Assembly: GCA_028583605.1 (NCBI GenBank)
Contig: CM053333.1
Coordinates: 33,067,051 to 33,131,050, forward strand
Direction: 5' to 3'
Origin: Dastarcus helophoroides
Lineage: Eukaryota > Arthropoda > Insecta > Coleoptera > Bothrideridae
Length of the DNA: 64,000 nt
Part shown: positions 11,579 to 22,874 of the stretch, piece after piece
Layout of the letters: each line of letters opens with the position of its first letter
Numbering within the stretch: position 1 is the stretch's first letter
Notes under the pieces: generated by a model
Databases searched by the model: none
What the model saw: the letters and a program-made list of their open reading frames with translations, nothing else
Told to the model about the DNA's origin: nothing
Made by a program: the position numbers and the translations under genes

Positions 11579-11883
11579 TGTTTCTCAATTTGTCAGCTTC
11601 CTATTTTGAAATCCCATTTTATTCCAAATTTAGACTTTTTCTTAAAATCGTCTTTTTTCGAAATTTCTGTTCCCTTGAAATTCGACATTTTTTCTCAAAA
11701 TTTGGCTTTCTCGGATGTTCTGATTTTTTTGTTGACAAATTGCTGCCTTTCCAGGATTTAACTAATTCAGAATATTTCGATTTTTCTTAAAATTTGGCTT
11801 TATTTTTCAAAATTTCGATTTTATTGTCAAAATTGGCTATTTTTTTAAATTTCAGATTTGTTGTAAAGTTTTTTTTTGGAAAT
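11579..11883. repeat. T-rich degenerate DNA
   Basis: This is T-rich low-complexity sequence of the TTTTCGAAATTTCTG type between two non-LTR fragments. No gene is seen. Confidence 0.5.
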
Positions 11884-12426
11884 CCGCCTCTCAGAAGCTA
11901 GGCTTTCTTTTTAGAGCTTAAAAGTACTTCACATCTCATCAGCTATTAACACTATACAAAGCTCAAGTTAGGGCAACACTAGCCAATACTGTTCTTATGT
12001 TTGGAGTTCAGCCCCAAAGCTCTCTTGAATTCTATTCAAAGAAGAGCGACTCGCCTAATTGATGATGAGAGTCTGACTGATTCTCTCAAAACACTAGAGC
12101 CCAGGCGTATGGTTGGTGACTTGTCTCTTTTCTACAAGTACTATCATGGAAGATGCTTGCAGGAACTAATAGGATTGATCCCCCCAAGGGCAAGATTCTT
12201 GAAGCATACAAGACAGTCGGAGACAGCAAATTCCTGTGCGGTCCAGCTTGACATAGTGAGGACTTCTGTCTACGAAGATTATTTTTTCTATAGAACTTCC
12301 AAGCTATGGAACTCATTACTAAAAGGAACATTCCCCAAAGATTACAACCTATCCTTGTTTAAGAAGGCGGTTCATCGCCATCTATCCTTGTTTTTGCATC
12401 CTACTCACAGTGCTTTGAAGGCATAA
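11884..12426 (+). pseudogene. Non-LTR retrotransposon ORF2, 3' end
   Basis: This is the C-terminal end of a reverse-transcriptase ORF2. The upstream part reads KLGFLFRA, then a nonsense codon (TAA at 11919-11921), then KYFTS and LLTLYKAQVRATL, the thumb-adjacent segment of non-LTR reverse transcriptases. After a frameshift near 11995-12005 the frame at 12001-12426 continues with NSIQRRATRLIDD, FYKYYHGRCLQELIGLIPPR, CAVQLDIVRTSVYED, YRTSKLWNSL and FPKDYNLSLFKKAVHRHL before a natural stop. The palm domain (YADD box) and endonuclease are absent, as in a 5'-truncated insertion. I favour a jockey/CR1-type clade but cannot fix it. It is dead: one stop and one frameshift. Confidence 0.85.
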
Positions 12427-12715
12427 TGGGACTACCCTTTTCGAGTGGATTAAACTTAAAGAAAAGCACAGAATTTTTCGGAAGAAGTTGTAAGGAAAAA
12501 TAGGGTTGATAACTTTTTTTTTAGTGGTTGATTAACTAGTTGATGTAAAGAAAGCCCATGCAGAGTAATTGTTTTGTCTACAGGTCACCAAAATTTTTCT
12601 TGAGCTCCGTCGAAACCAAAAATTGTCGAGACAGTGTGATGACCTTTTTTCGCTCGGTAAAATAAATTTAATATTATTATTATTATAATTATTATTATTT
12701 AACGAGCCAAATAAA
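12427..12715 (+). repeat. 3' UTR of the non-LTR element with (TTA)n tail
   Basis: Sequence after the ORF2 stop runs to an interrupted TTA microsatellite (about 12668-12700). This is a common kind of 3' end for non-LTR elements that end in short repeats instead of poly(A). Confidence 0.5.
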
Positions 12716-12723
12716 TTTTATAT

Positions 12724-12790
12724 TGGCAACACTGGCCCCATATCGCAAATAGCATAGGGCCTAATCAAGTCTAAATCCGGCCCTGTTCAT
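12724..12790 (-). mobile_element. hAT-like MITE end fragment
   Basis: On the minus strand this reads CAGGGCCGGATTTAGACTTG and then a GGCCC-rich stretch ending GGGCCAGTGTTGCC. The same end is found on the plus strand at 50574. CAGGG(C)-type ends with internal GGCCC blocks are typical of hAT-derived MITEs. Only one end is visible here. Confidence 0.45.
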
Positions 12791-13264
12791 TCTCGCCTTC
12801 AACTCCCAGTGCCCCAGAAAGACCTAAGAGGTCTGTCCTTTGGTAATGGATTATACTTAAAAAAAGTTATAATTAGGATATAGATATAATATGCTTTTAC
12901 TTAAGTGATCAATATCAAAGATCATATTAAATTCGATTAGGTAAATGCTTTCAATTATAGTTGTCGCTGTCACATAAATTTCCCATCAATTGTGCTCCTG
13001 TAATTGTGGTAATACACGCAACGAAAATTCGTATTTTCTTTTTTTGTCATTTTTTTATGTCAATATTTTTATCTTTGTAATCGCATTTACCACTGAAATA
13101 TTCAAAATAGAAGTTATATTGACCTCCTAAAATGAATTATGATCCGATTTCACTCTTCCAGTTTGAAGGGTAATGGTAGACTCAACCACTTGAAATAATT
13201 TTATAAATGATACTGCTTACGTTAATGATTTAGAAATTTAATACAATTAAATAAGCAATTCTAC
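12791..13264. other. AT-rich intergenic DNA
   Basis: No open frame, repeat family or RNA signature could be supported in this stretch. Confidence 0.4.
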
Positions 13265-15117
13265 CGGGTGTTTTTTTTAGTTGGGAGGTTACCTTTATAT
13301 GGAATACTACTTACTATAAAGGCAAACTGATTTTGTCGATGGGACTAATCAGGGTTAAACTATCTTCTAAAAATATTTTCAACTTCCCCCCACTACCGAT
13401 TATACCGGAAGTAGACATCAACTTTCTTATTTTAAATAGTAACCCACAAATTTTATGTTTTATTTGGATTTTACGTAAAAAAATAAGGTGAGTTTATGTA
13501 TACATGTTTATCGCTACCTTTGATTGTTTTAAAGATATTTCAATTTTTCGAAAAAAAATGACAGAAAAGAGGGTTACTTTGACTCTTTGTATCTTTTTTA
13601 TTATTTGCACTAAAAACATGAAATTTGGGTTGAAGTCAGCAAATATTATAAAGACTATAATAACTTAAACAGATTTTACATTTATTATACAGAGTGATGG
13701 AAAATTTATAATCTTTGCTGTTTTTGTTTTATTCAAAAAAACTCTGTTTTTTTAAATAGGAACTATATGTTTTTTAATCATTTTTGAATTCTTCACATAA
13801 AAAGAAGAAAAAAGTTTTATTACTTATTTTTTTAAATTTTGTGCCATTACAGAGGTATTTTACATAAATCTCAAAATAAAAAAAATCAAACATTTCTTGT
13901 TTGTTCAAGTAGGAAATTAACTGTGGGCAATAAAAGCTTAAAGAATTAATCATAATAAGTAATAGGAAACAAAAATAATTGACAAAAAATTTACATCAAG
14001 AACAACAAGGGCGATATTCTCTTTCAATACATTTAAAGACATATTTTAAGATTTCGAATTGAGTAACGTTTTTAAGCACATTCGATTGTTCCTAGCAAAA
14101 TGCTTGTCATGCAGTATTCGTAAAAAAAATTACTAAAAAATTTCCATCTTAATTTTCATTGTAAAATTTAACGCTTAAAAATCCTGAGCTCTAATTTAAC
14201 AGCATAACAGTTAAAAGACGAATTTTCTTAAACATTTGTTGTTGATTTTGATTACTTCAAAAATGAGAAGTCTGTTTAACAAACCATTTTTACGAAACTT
14301 ACATTCGTGGCTACCTAAACATTTTTCAGTAAGTATTCTAACAATTAGCCAAAAACTTATTCGTCTTGTGCGGTTATCTTTTAAATGTTATTTAGCCTAA
14401 AATTTGTAAGCCTTGTGGTTGTATTTTTTTTTTTAAATTTTGTTGACTACTACCAAGTTGCCACTAAAAAAAAAGATATATTTTTCTTTTTCATTTTACA
14501 TTATATCTTTGTAAAGGTGCAGAATTTTAAAAAATTAGTAATATAACTTTTTTCTTCTTTTTACGTGAGGAATTTAAAAATGTTTAAAAAACAAATAGTT
14601 TCTATTTAAAAAAACAGAGTTTTTTTGAATAAAACAGAGTTTTTTTGAATAAAACAAAAACAATAAAGATCACAAAATTTCCATCACCCTGTGTAATAAA
14701 TGTAAAACTTGATTACGTTATTACAGTCTCCATAATATTTTATGACTTCAAACCAAATTTCATGTTTTTATTGCAAATAATATAAAAGATACAAAGAATC
14801 AAAATAACCCTCTTTTCTGTCAGTTTTTTCCGAAAAATTGAAATATCTTAAAAACTACCAAAGATAGCAATAAACATGTATACATAAACTCATCTTATTT
14901 TTTTACATAGAATCCAAATAAAATATAAAATTTGGAGGTTGCTATTTAAAATAAGAAAGTTGATGTCTACTTCCGGTATAACCGGAAGTGGGAGAAAGTT
15001 GAAAATATTTTTGAAAGGTAGTTTAGTTTTGATTAGCCATATCGACAAAGTCAGTTTACCTTTATAATGAGTGATACTCCATATAAAGGTAACCTTCCAA
15101 CTAAAAAAAAACACCCG
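13265..15117. mobile_element. Non-autonomous element with ~600-bp inverted arms
   Basis: The ends read CGGGTGTTTTTTTTAGTTGG and its inverse (15101-15117). The left arm (13265 to about 13880) and right arm (about 14510-15117) are imperfect inverted copies; shared landmarks include GGTTACCTTTATATGG, CCGGAAGTAGACATCAACTT, TATGTATACATGTTTA and GAGGGTTA. The central ~600 bases carry no transposase. A 74-codon frame at 14890-15114 is just the right arm. No clear target duplication was found. It behaves like a large foldback MITE; the superfamily is unknown. Confidence 0.7.
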
Positions 15118-16330
15118 ACTAGCACCAAAAAGGACAATTTGTCCAATTTTTAAGTTAGGAACATTTTAGTAGTGAAATTTTAAATTACCAATTAGTTATA
15201 TTCATAACTATTAAATTTTATCAACAATAGTTATGTGGTTTTTTTTATATATAATTTTTTATGTACAAATATATTTATAAAATATTTTTACTATTCTAAA
15301 AATATAATTATAAAAAAAATAAATAATTAAAAAAGCTAAACAGTTAAAAAATATAAAAAAAGAAACATCAACTGAAAACTTTTTGAATATTATATCATTC
15401 ATGTGTAAGTATCTGAAATTATTCATCAATTTCTCGCAATTCGTATTTTTGTTACAAACCTAAAAAGAAAAAGCCGATCAAATATGAATGAAAATAACAC
15501 CACTTCGCAAAGAAAATACAGAAAATAGCCTAAAGGAGTTTAGCTGTGGTCAATAAGTTAGCTCACCATTCCTAATTGATAACATATTCCCAATTGACCG
15601 GTTAAGCGTAATAGAAAGTCCTCAGTTTTACCAGGAGAGTAAATAAGCAGAATTTGGGAAAATGCAACCGAACATGAATCGTTTTAGAATAGTCATAGCC
15701 AAGGCTCTTTCTTTCAGGAAGCTCCGTCCCTTTTATTGGTGCCGTGACCGATCCTTATACAGCCGTTTTGAGAGCATCCTTAGCAGACTAGGGGCCATAT
15801 ATCTCAAAGTACGAGCATTGTTTCTTGCCTGACAGTTTTTGTATTGTTCCCTTAGCTTCTAGGGTGACCGCTTTGTAAATGATACGAAGGCCACAATTCA
15901 TGCCTTTGAGTTTCAGAAGCGGACACTTTTTGTAGCGCTGGATACACAATTAAAGTAGATAACACACTGGAGAGATGACACTAATTAGAGAGAATTTTAA
16001 AAATCGATTTTTTATTTTTCTCGATTTGGCCCTGTAAGTTCAAGACAATGTTTATCTTTAAATATTTTAGTCCAAGTTCGCTTGGAAAAGTGCCAAAATT
16101 TACGCTGAATTTTAAATTTATTTATTAAGGAACAAAGAGGAATTAATTTTATTTCACATTACAGCTTACTAATGCTCTAATAAATATAAGAGTTTCCTAC
16201 GGTTCTAAAATAAACATGCGCCTAATTATAAGATGTACAGCGCCATTTGGGATGCTTTTTAGTTTGCAGACGAAATTATATCTTTCAGTTTTGCGCTGAA
16301 TAAATTGCAAAACACAAAAGAGTACAAACA
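15118..16330. other. Low-copy AT-rich DNA
   Basis: The stretch 15500-15950 has near-balanced composition and could be old host intergenic DNA. No open frame longer than about 60 codons and no recognisable repeat were found. Confidence 0.35.
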
Positions 16331-16518
16331 TAAATGGCTGCACTTAAAATAATATTCTTGTTTTCAAGCCGAAACAAGACAAATTTTTCAGTTGCAAACC
16401 GTCATAACGATAAAATGTTGCTTTCCCCTAAATTCTGCTTGTTCAACTCTAGAGCACATCGCTAATATTTCGTTTTGAATGGTTGCTTAGATGCATATTG
16501 TAGAACTGCATTACACAC
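16331..16518 (+). repeat. Repeat flanking pogo-like ends, copy 1
   Basis: This block (landmarks AAATGGCTGCACTTAAAATA, AACCGTCATAACGATAAAAT, TTAGATGCATATTGTAGAAC) is repeated almost exactly at 26341-26529. In both places it directly precedes a pogo-like terminal sequence. Either the transposon sits in a repeated host sequence or the block is part of the mobile unit. Confidence 0.7.
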
Positions 16519-16800
16519 CAATATCTCAACTTGCGTTGGGGTTACGTTCTAAAAAAATACGACGCAAATTGAAACGACGCAAAGTAAATTAAGATTTTCT
16601 AGAGCAAACCATGTCAAGATCGAAGATAGGTGCCAGGGTTACAAAAATACTACTTTTTTAAAAGAAAATTGAACAAAGTAAACATTTAAAAAACAAAAAT
16701 ATTATAAAATTTTATTACATTCATACAAAAAACAAAAAAAAACGTATTCAAGTAAAACAAAATAAACTATTCAATTAATTTATGAAAAACAAAATTAAAA

Positions 16801-17082
16801 TTAATCGCTCTCTGATGAATCCATAGGGGCTGCTGTCGTAAGTCGGCTTTCTTTCACAAAAAATTGGTCCAATGTTTGCTCAACAGCTTTTCCTTTCAAC
16901 GTAAAATAAATTTCCTTGTAGCAATTGATATTCGTAGCTACCGCCTGGGACACTTTAAAACTCCTTTCGCTGTCAGGATCGCTTTTAAAAAAAAATTCAC
17001 AGATTTCGCAATCCTTGCAACCAACGGAGACATTGGAAATGATAACACCAAATAGAAACATAATTAACACTTTATTTAACAT
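16801..17082 (-). pseudogene. Tigger-like transposase, C-terminal fragment
   Basis: The minus-strand frame carries DPDSERSFKVSQA, NCYKEIYFTLKGKA and EQTLDQFF near its end. This matches the usual tail of Tigger-family transposases, which close with a short basic/aromatic segment of the QTTLDxFF type. The first ~30 residues are hydrophobic and probably not part of the original protein. The body of the same protein lies about 3 kb away at 20030-21723 in the same orientation, so the gene was split by insertion. It is non-functional on its own. Confidence 0.6.
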
Positions 17083-20029
17083 ACAAGGTTATACAGGGTA
17101 TTTACAAATTTCAAAGACAACGTTGGCAGTTGATTCGGAATGATAAATAAATACGAATTACGAAAAAAAATTAATAAAAAATGTTTACTTTTCGAATTGC
17201 AGACTTTCAAAGTTGTTATAAAAAATAATTTAATTAATCATTTCATAACCTCTTTACCGATCGTGTTGAAATATGAAACCTTTATTTATTTAGATTATTA
17301 AGGCTAGAATCTTAGTGACGAAGACCCTTGTTTTATCCGACATCCCTTGTAATTCACCACGACAATTATCTATGTATCTTCGAAGTAGTAAATAATAATA
17401 ATTATATAAAATATGTATTGATTTACAACAATACGTATTACGTTAATTCTGCAATAAACCTTGTGTTATTTATTATTATTATTTTGTTGTTGCTTAATTC
17501 GTGAAGTTTAATATTGTATAATCTTAAGTATAGATTTTATCTGAACATTTTTATATGTAATTATTCAGATTACAAGATGCTCTTTTTCAAAAAGTTTCGG
17601 ACTATAAGGGAGAAGTACTCTATAGTTCGCCAAAATTGATTTTCCGATACCACTTTCCAAACATTTTTAGGCTAGAAATCTGAACTGCCGATGCCGATCA
17701 CTATTCGGGTATTTAAATTGATTGTTGTTAAATATTCGAAGGACCAGTACACTATGAGGCGCCGTTCACAACATAATTATTTTTCATGAATATTTAATAA
17801 ATCGAACAATATATGTAAAATTTTAAATTATATATTGTTTCGTTCTTGAAATATACTTCATTTCTGTAAAAATGAATATTTATATTCTCCTGATAGAAAT
17901 TTTACATCAATCTATTTAAATATTTTATATCAATAAAATCCTAATAATATGATAAATAGCAAACTAATTGCAAGAAATGATCAAAATTACAGATATAAAG
18001 CTTAAATTTATAAAACAGTCTAGAGCAGTAACAATTTCCATTCTACATCCAAAAAATGAGAATTTTCCATCAGAAGGTTTGTTATGATAGCAATTCAAAT
18101 GTATTAAAACCTTGCAGTTGTCAATCACTGATAATTTCTTTGGGATTTACGTTCCTAAAAATTGTTCATTGTCAACTTATTGACTTTTTCATTTGAACGA
18201 AACTCAAAATGTCGAAAATTTGTCAAAAATAGATTTGGAGTACTCTCTCCAAATTTTTACTCTTCTTTACAAAATTATGCGTTTATGCTTTCAAAATAAT
18301 TATAAACACAAATTTTGGACTTTTCCGAAATTTAATAAATTTTTTCCACAATTTCGACTTTTTTAAATTTTTACATCAAACTTGCAATTTTTGTGTTTTT
18401 TCTTAAAACTTCGGATTTCAAACGGATTCAAAATTTGAACATCAGTCTTGCGAGTCTAACCCAAGTTGTTGCATTAAAAAAATAAATATAGCGTATTTTC
18501 TTGAAATTATGACTTTTTCACAAAATTCCTCAACCTTTCAAAATGTCATTTATTTTAATTGAACTGTCAATAAATATTTATGTTTTGTTTAAAATTTTTA
18601 TGTTAAATAATAAATTCTAAATATTTCTAAAGATTTTGACTTATTTTCGAAATTTTGACCTCAGCCTAAAAAATTCTTTAAATTACAAATATATAAAATC
18701 GAAAACTCAAGATTTTTTATCGAAATTTTGAAACGTCAACTTTTTTTTTGAAATTTAAGAACCCATTTTTTATTAAATCATGGGTGATGAGTTTCTTCAA
18801 ATTTTCAAATCCCAAAATTTTTTCTACTCTTATTTCCAACACCAATAAAGGTTTCAACCAGTTTTAAAGCTTTGGTTTTTTATTTTTAAGGTTTTAAATT
18901 TAATCTAAACTCTTTTCTTAAGAACACAAGCCATTTATTTAAAATCTTGACTTTAAATGAAATATTTTAATTTTTTTCCAATAATTTTGATTTAGTTGCA
19001 AAATTTTATCTTCAACCTCAAAATGTTGACATATGTTTTGAAATTTTAGAACATTATTAATTTTTTGAAATCCTGGAATATTTTCTTAAAATTATCTGTT
19101 TTTCCCGAAACTTTTCTGAACTCAAAATGTTGGCCTTATTTAGCTATTTTTTTTTATTTTCGACCTTAATATCGAAGTATTCGACTTGAGATTTCGAGTG
19201 AAAACTTGAATATTCAAATATTTTTCTTTCGAATTTTTTCTATTTTTAAGGTTATTTCTGCAATGTTTATCTTTTCTAAATTTACAGTTTGCATTAGCCA
19301 AGTTTCTTCTGAAAGATTATTTTTTAAATTGAAATATACTCGTATAACCAAATAGACTACGAAATAATTTAAATTAAAATAATATTAAGGCATCTATGCT
19401 CATGGCTCTTGAAAGAAATATTTTAATACAAAGCGAAAACAATGAAATATTAAAATATATTTAATCTACAAGCAAAAATTTGTCAACTTTATTGTAAAAG
19501 TAATTTACATTTATTTGAGCCCTAAAAATTATAAGTGCAGATATTTTACCACATTCGTTTACTGAGTACTTCAAGGTTTTCAAGACAGTACGGGAATTGG
19601 ATTAAGAGTAAGAGTTTACAGCATAATAATGGAATTATAACCCGTCACTTAAGGGCCGCTGACTTGGGTAACCCGTGTAAACTTCAGAACCTTTAAGTTT
19701 GCGCATCTTTACGTGCTCACGATACCGCCTACTGTGTTCAGTTTTTGTTAGTGGTGTTTTCGTACTTAACTCACTAGATTCTCTATTTTCAATCTCTCGT
19801 AAACGTTTTTTACGCTCTCAATATGTCTTACACTTTTAGCTATTTTTCATACTCTTAATATCCATAGCTGATAGCCTTATCCAATGAAACGTCACTGGAT
19901 TAAACGAATATGGTGCACTGCGGTGAACTGTAAACTTAACATTCTCTCATAGTTTTTATGCCGGCCTCTCGACGCCGAGAGCGCTCGACTGGCGATCCGA
20001 ATATATCCGACCGACCGACACCTTGTTCT
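17083..20029. other. Foreign ~3-kb segment splitting the transposase
   Basis: This stretch separates the two parts of the Tigger-like transposase. 18170-19300 is T-rich degenerate repeat of the kind seen elsewhere. 19600-20010 is more balanced, with a GC-richer patch near 19960-20020. Short TTA/TAA runs lie near 17390 and 17470. No coding or terminal-repeat structure explains the insertion. Confidence 0.45.
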
Positions 20030-21723
20030 TCAAGCTTGAACGAAAACCCGAAACTTCACCCCATATCTCAACATAAACATTTCCAATGTTAAAATCTCCA
20101 TAGCTTCGTCAATCAAACACATCGCTTTGGAAATTTGTTTGGAGGTTAAATTTTGTTCTTCGGGGATTTTTATTGAACGGTCACTGTCATCTTCTTCATT
20201 AGCAAATTGCAATTCCAGTTGCAATAGTTCTTCATTAGAGAATTCTTAGTTGTGCGAGGTTAGCAATTCTGTCAGTCTTCTCCATACCTTCAAAATCTTT
20301 TGAGCTAAATTAGAAATTTCATGACGAACATCTGGTGCACCATCAATTTCTACAGCGCATATTCGGTGAACACATTCAGGCCATATTTTGCGCCAAACAC
20401 CATCCATGTAAGATGGTTTAATCTCCTCCCACGAATCGGAAATAATTTCTATGGTTTTCATAATGTTGAACTTTTTCCAAAACATTAGCATGGTAGGCTT
20501 ATCTTGTCCATCAGTCTCACTTAAAAAAAGTTTAAAAGTTCGGCGAAGGTAATGACTTTTAAAAGTCCCTGATCCATCGGCTGAATAACTGGTGTCGTAT
20601 TAGGCGCCAAAAATACAAATTTCACGTTTTCTGACAACTCATCAACATAAACTGGGCGGCCAGGAGCATTGTCTACTAGGACCAAAGCCTTGACGTTTAA
20701 GTGTTCCTTGTTGCAACAAGCTTTAATTTCTGGAATAGCACAAGTTGAAACCCAGTTTTGAAATAATGATGTTGTCATCCATGCTTTTTTGTTTGCTCGC
20801 CAGTGGACAGGAAGCAGACTCTTTGAACAACCTTTCATAGCTCTTGGATTTTCTAATTAATAAATGAGAAATGGTTTTAATTTGAAATCACCATTTGCAT
20901 TACCACCAAGAAGAAGAGTCAGTCTATCCTTGCTAGCTTTAAATTCTGGTGAAGATTTTTCTGTTTTAGATATGAAAGTTCTGTTAGGTAGACGTTTCCA
21001 AAATAACTCAGTCTCGTCAACATTAAAGACTTGTTTCGGATCATAGTCACCTTCATGAATTAATGCTTTTAACTATGTCGGGTAGCTCTGTCGGGTAGCT
21101 CTGTCGGGTAGCTCTGTCGGGTAGCTCTGTCGGGTAGCTCTGTCGGGTAGCTCTGTGGGGTAGATCTGCCGGGTAGCTCTGTCGGGTTAACTCTGTCGGG
21201 CAGCAGTTAAATCAGCGCTAGCTACTTCGCCTTTAAGAGCAATGTTGTGCAGATTTGCTCGAACCTTGAATCTCTCGAACCAGCCCTGACTAGCTTCAAA
21301 TGTTTCGTTCTTGTCTGTATTACTACCACTAGCATTATCATTGGATACTGCTTTACTTTTTGTGTCATAAAATAAGCTTTTTGCTTTCGTCTGAATTACC
21401 ATTTTACTTAATGGTATTCTCGGCGCAATTTGATTATCAATTTAAATAGAAAGCAATGACTCCATTTTGATTATCAAAGCACTCCTTATACGGGTCATCG
21501 TTTTAGCATCTAATGATGTTGCAGATTTTGCAGCCTCTCTCATTTTATCCCCACCTCGATTTCTAATAGTTCTGACAGTTGTTGCAGCCAGACCAACAGC
21601 CTTTGCTATCTCCACAGCCTTCTCTCCCTTATTAAATCGTCGCAGAATATCTAGTTTTGCCTCTAAGTTGATAGTTTATTTTTTATTTTTGGTAATTCTA
21701 CCAGCAGCTCCCTTTTCACTCAT
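20030..21723 (-). pseudogene. Tigger/pogo-family transposase, main body (pseudogene)
   Basis: Read on the minus strand from ATG at 21723. A helix-turn-helix segment holds INLEAKLDILRRFNKGEKA and GLAATTVRTIRN, just after an in-frame TAA (about 21676-21678). A CENPB-type DNA-binding segment follows with QGWFERFKVRANLHNI. The DDE_1 catalytic core follows. Its first Asp is in QVFNVDETELFWKRLP (about 21000), the second in VLVDNAPGRP and the third in PVIQPMDQG (20838-20521). DNAPG and QPMDQG are diagnostic for this family. The C-terminal part (20491-20030) is frame-shifted. A 13-bp minisatellite interrupts the gene at 21075-21195. The element is dead. Confidence 0.85.
21073..21197. repeat. 13-bp minisatellite inside the transposase
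   Basis: About nine tandem copies of GTCGGGTAGCTCT lie between the two DNA-binding-to-catalytic segments of the transposase. Because 13 is not a multiple of 3, each copy shifts the frame. Copies near the right end carry substitutions (GGGGTAGATC, GGGTTAACTC), so the array is not brand new. Confidence 0.9.
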
Positions 21724-21824
21724 TTGGCTTAAAAAATTACAAGTGTATGTAAAAAAAAATAATATAACTCTGCCAATAAATAAATTGGAAAAATATTTAC
21801 CTTTTTTGTAATTAGAAACAACCC

Positions 21825-22268
21825 ATGTAGCAAAAATGTTTGCCTAATAAACAGTTAAAAGTCAGTTACAAGTCACCCGTTGGAGGTTTTCTCTCTTGGA
21901 TACTTATAAGACTGACTAACGGCTTTAAGTTGGAAGTGTATACAACCACCGTACCATGCTGATGAGGCCAAGGAAGGCCGAAACTAGTCTATGGTTGCGG
22001 TTGTACATATTTTCAATTTTAAGCACGTTTAACTGTTTAATTACAGAACATTTAATTGGTCATTTGTCAAAACTAGATGAAAGTAAAGTCACGCCGAGGA
22101 CGTTTGTATCAATGGATGTTGCGATGCAACCCGTGATACAAGCTTTGCCTCATCTACGTGAACTTTGCAATTGCAGTCTAATTTTCATTAGATTCTAATG
22201 AAATTAGATTTCAATTGCATCGTAATAAACTTGTATAAATTCGTATATACAAGGCTTATTATCTCAGT
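21825..22268 (+). mobile_element. 444-bp hammerhead-ribozyme retroelement, copy 1
   Basis: The insertion is bounded by an 11-bp direct repeat, AGAAACAACCC, at 21814-21824 and 22269-22279. It begins ATGTAGCAAAAATG and ends CTTATTATCTCAGT. It contains a hammerhead ribozyme at 21937-22006. A second copy of exactly the same length and ends lies inverted at 26605-27048. There are no terminal inverted repeats. The target duplication and lack of coding capacity fit a non-autonomous retroelement (retrozyme- or Penelope-related). It is inserted inside the pogo-like element, between its transposase and right end. Confidence 0.85.
21937..22006 (+). ncRNA. Type I hammerhead ribozyme
   Basis: The core CTGATGA is at 21959-21965 and GAAA at 21980-21983. 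Stem II is GGCC/GGCC (21966-21969 with 21976-21979) with a six-base loop. Stem III is two pairs (AC at 21983-21984 with GT at 21987-21988) and a two-base loop. The cleavage triplet is GTC, with cleavage expected after C21989. Stem I has an inner helix CCATG/TATGG and an outer helix TACAACC/GGTTGTA. These are separated by unequal internal loops of six and four bases, as expected for loop-loop contacts. All conserved core bases are present. A stem III this short is known from Penelope-type hammerheads, which often work as dimers. Confidence 0.9.
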
Positions 22269-22657
22269 AGAAACAACCCGTAAAAATTTATAAAAAATTA
22301 TTATTCTTTTTTTAAAAAAGCACAACACACTAATTGAAACATTACAAAAAGCACAACACACTACATAAATGAAACTGAACTCTAAAATTAGCAAAACAAA
22401 GTGAAAATAAAACTGTATTAAAATTGCGTTGATTTTCGGTTAGAAAGGGAATCCCCATGGCGCAATTAGAAACAAAAGTGGTGCCACCTTGTGGAAAAAA
22501 AGAATATTTCAAAAAATTTCAAAACAAAAATTAAAGGCTCGAACCTAAAACAACGCAATCTTGAAAATCTATCGACGCACAGTGAAAATTAGTACTAATT
22601 AAGCAGCGACGCAACTTCGAAAAAATGCAAAACGAAACGACGCAAAGCGAGGTACTG

Positions 22658-22874
22658 ATGTATTGTAAAACTACAAACCTTTTTCCAACCCTATAAATTT
22701 AAATAACAATATTTTTTTTTTTAATATTAGATGATCATCTAAGAATTAGTAAGTACTGAACAAAGCGACTACTGCTTCCAATATCAATCAATGTTGCTTA
22801 TAAAAATCCACAATAAAAGTGATATTAAAATAAGTTTTTGTTTTTTTTTCTCCTTTTCGTATTGCTTTACTATA
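22658..22874. other. AT-rich spacer
   Basis: This is sequence between the pogo-like right end and the Tc1/mariner left end. No feature is seen. Confidence 0.4.

Larger units (their letters stand above)
16519..22657 (-). mobile_element. pogo/Tigger-type DNA transposon, degenerate, with nested insertions
   Basis: The left end reads CAATATCTCAACTTGCGTTG and the right end inverted reads CAGTACCTCGCTTTGCGTCG, a clear inverted pair rich in GCGTC. Inside, on the minus strand, lie the remains of a Tigger-like transposase (21723 down to 20030) and its C-terminus (17082 to 16801). About 3 kb of foreign DNA (about 17083-20029) separates the two parts. A hammerhead retroelement sits at 21825-22268. A further left-type end is at 26530-26603. 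The mapping of ends to this one element is inferred from matching termini. Confidence 0.65.
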
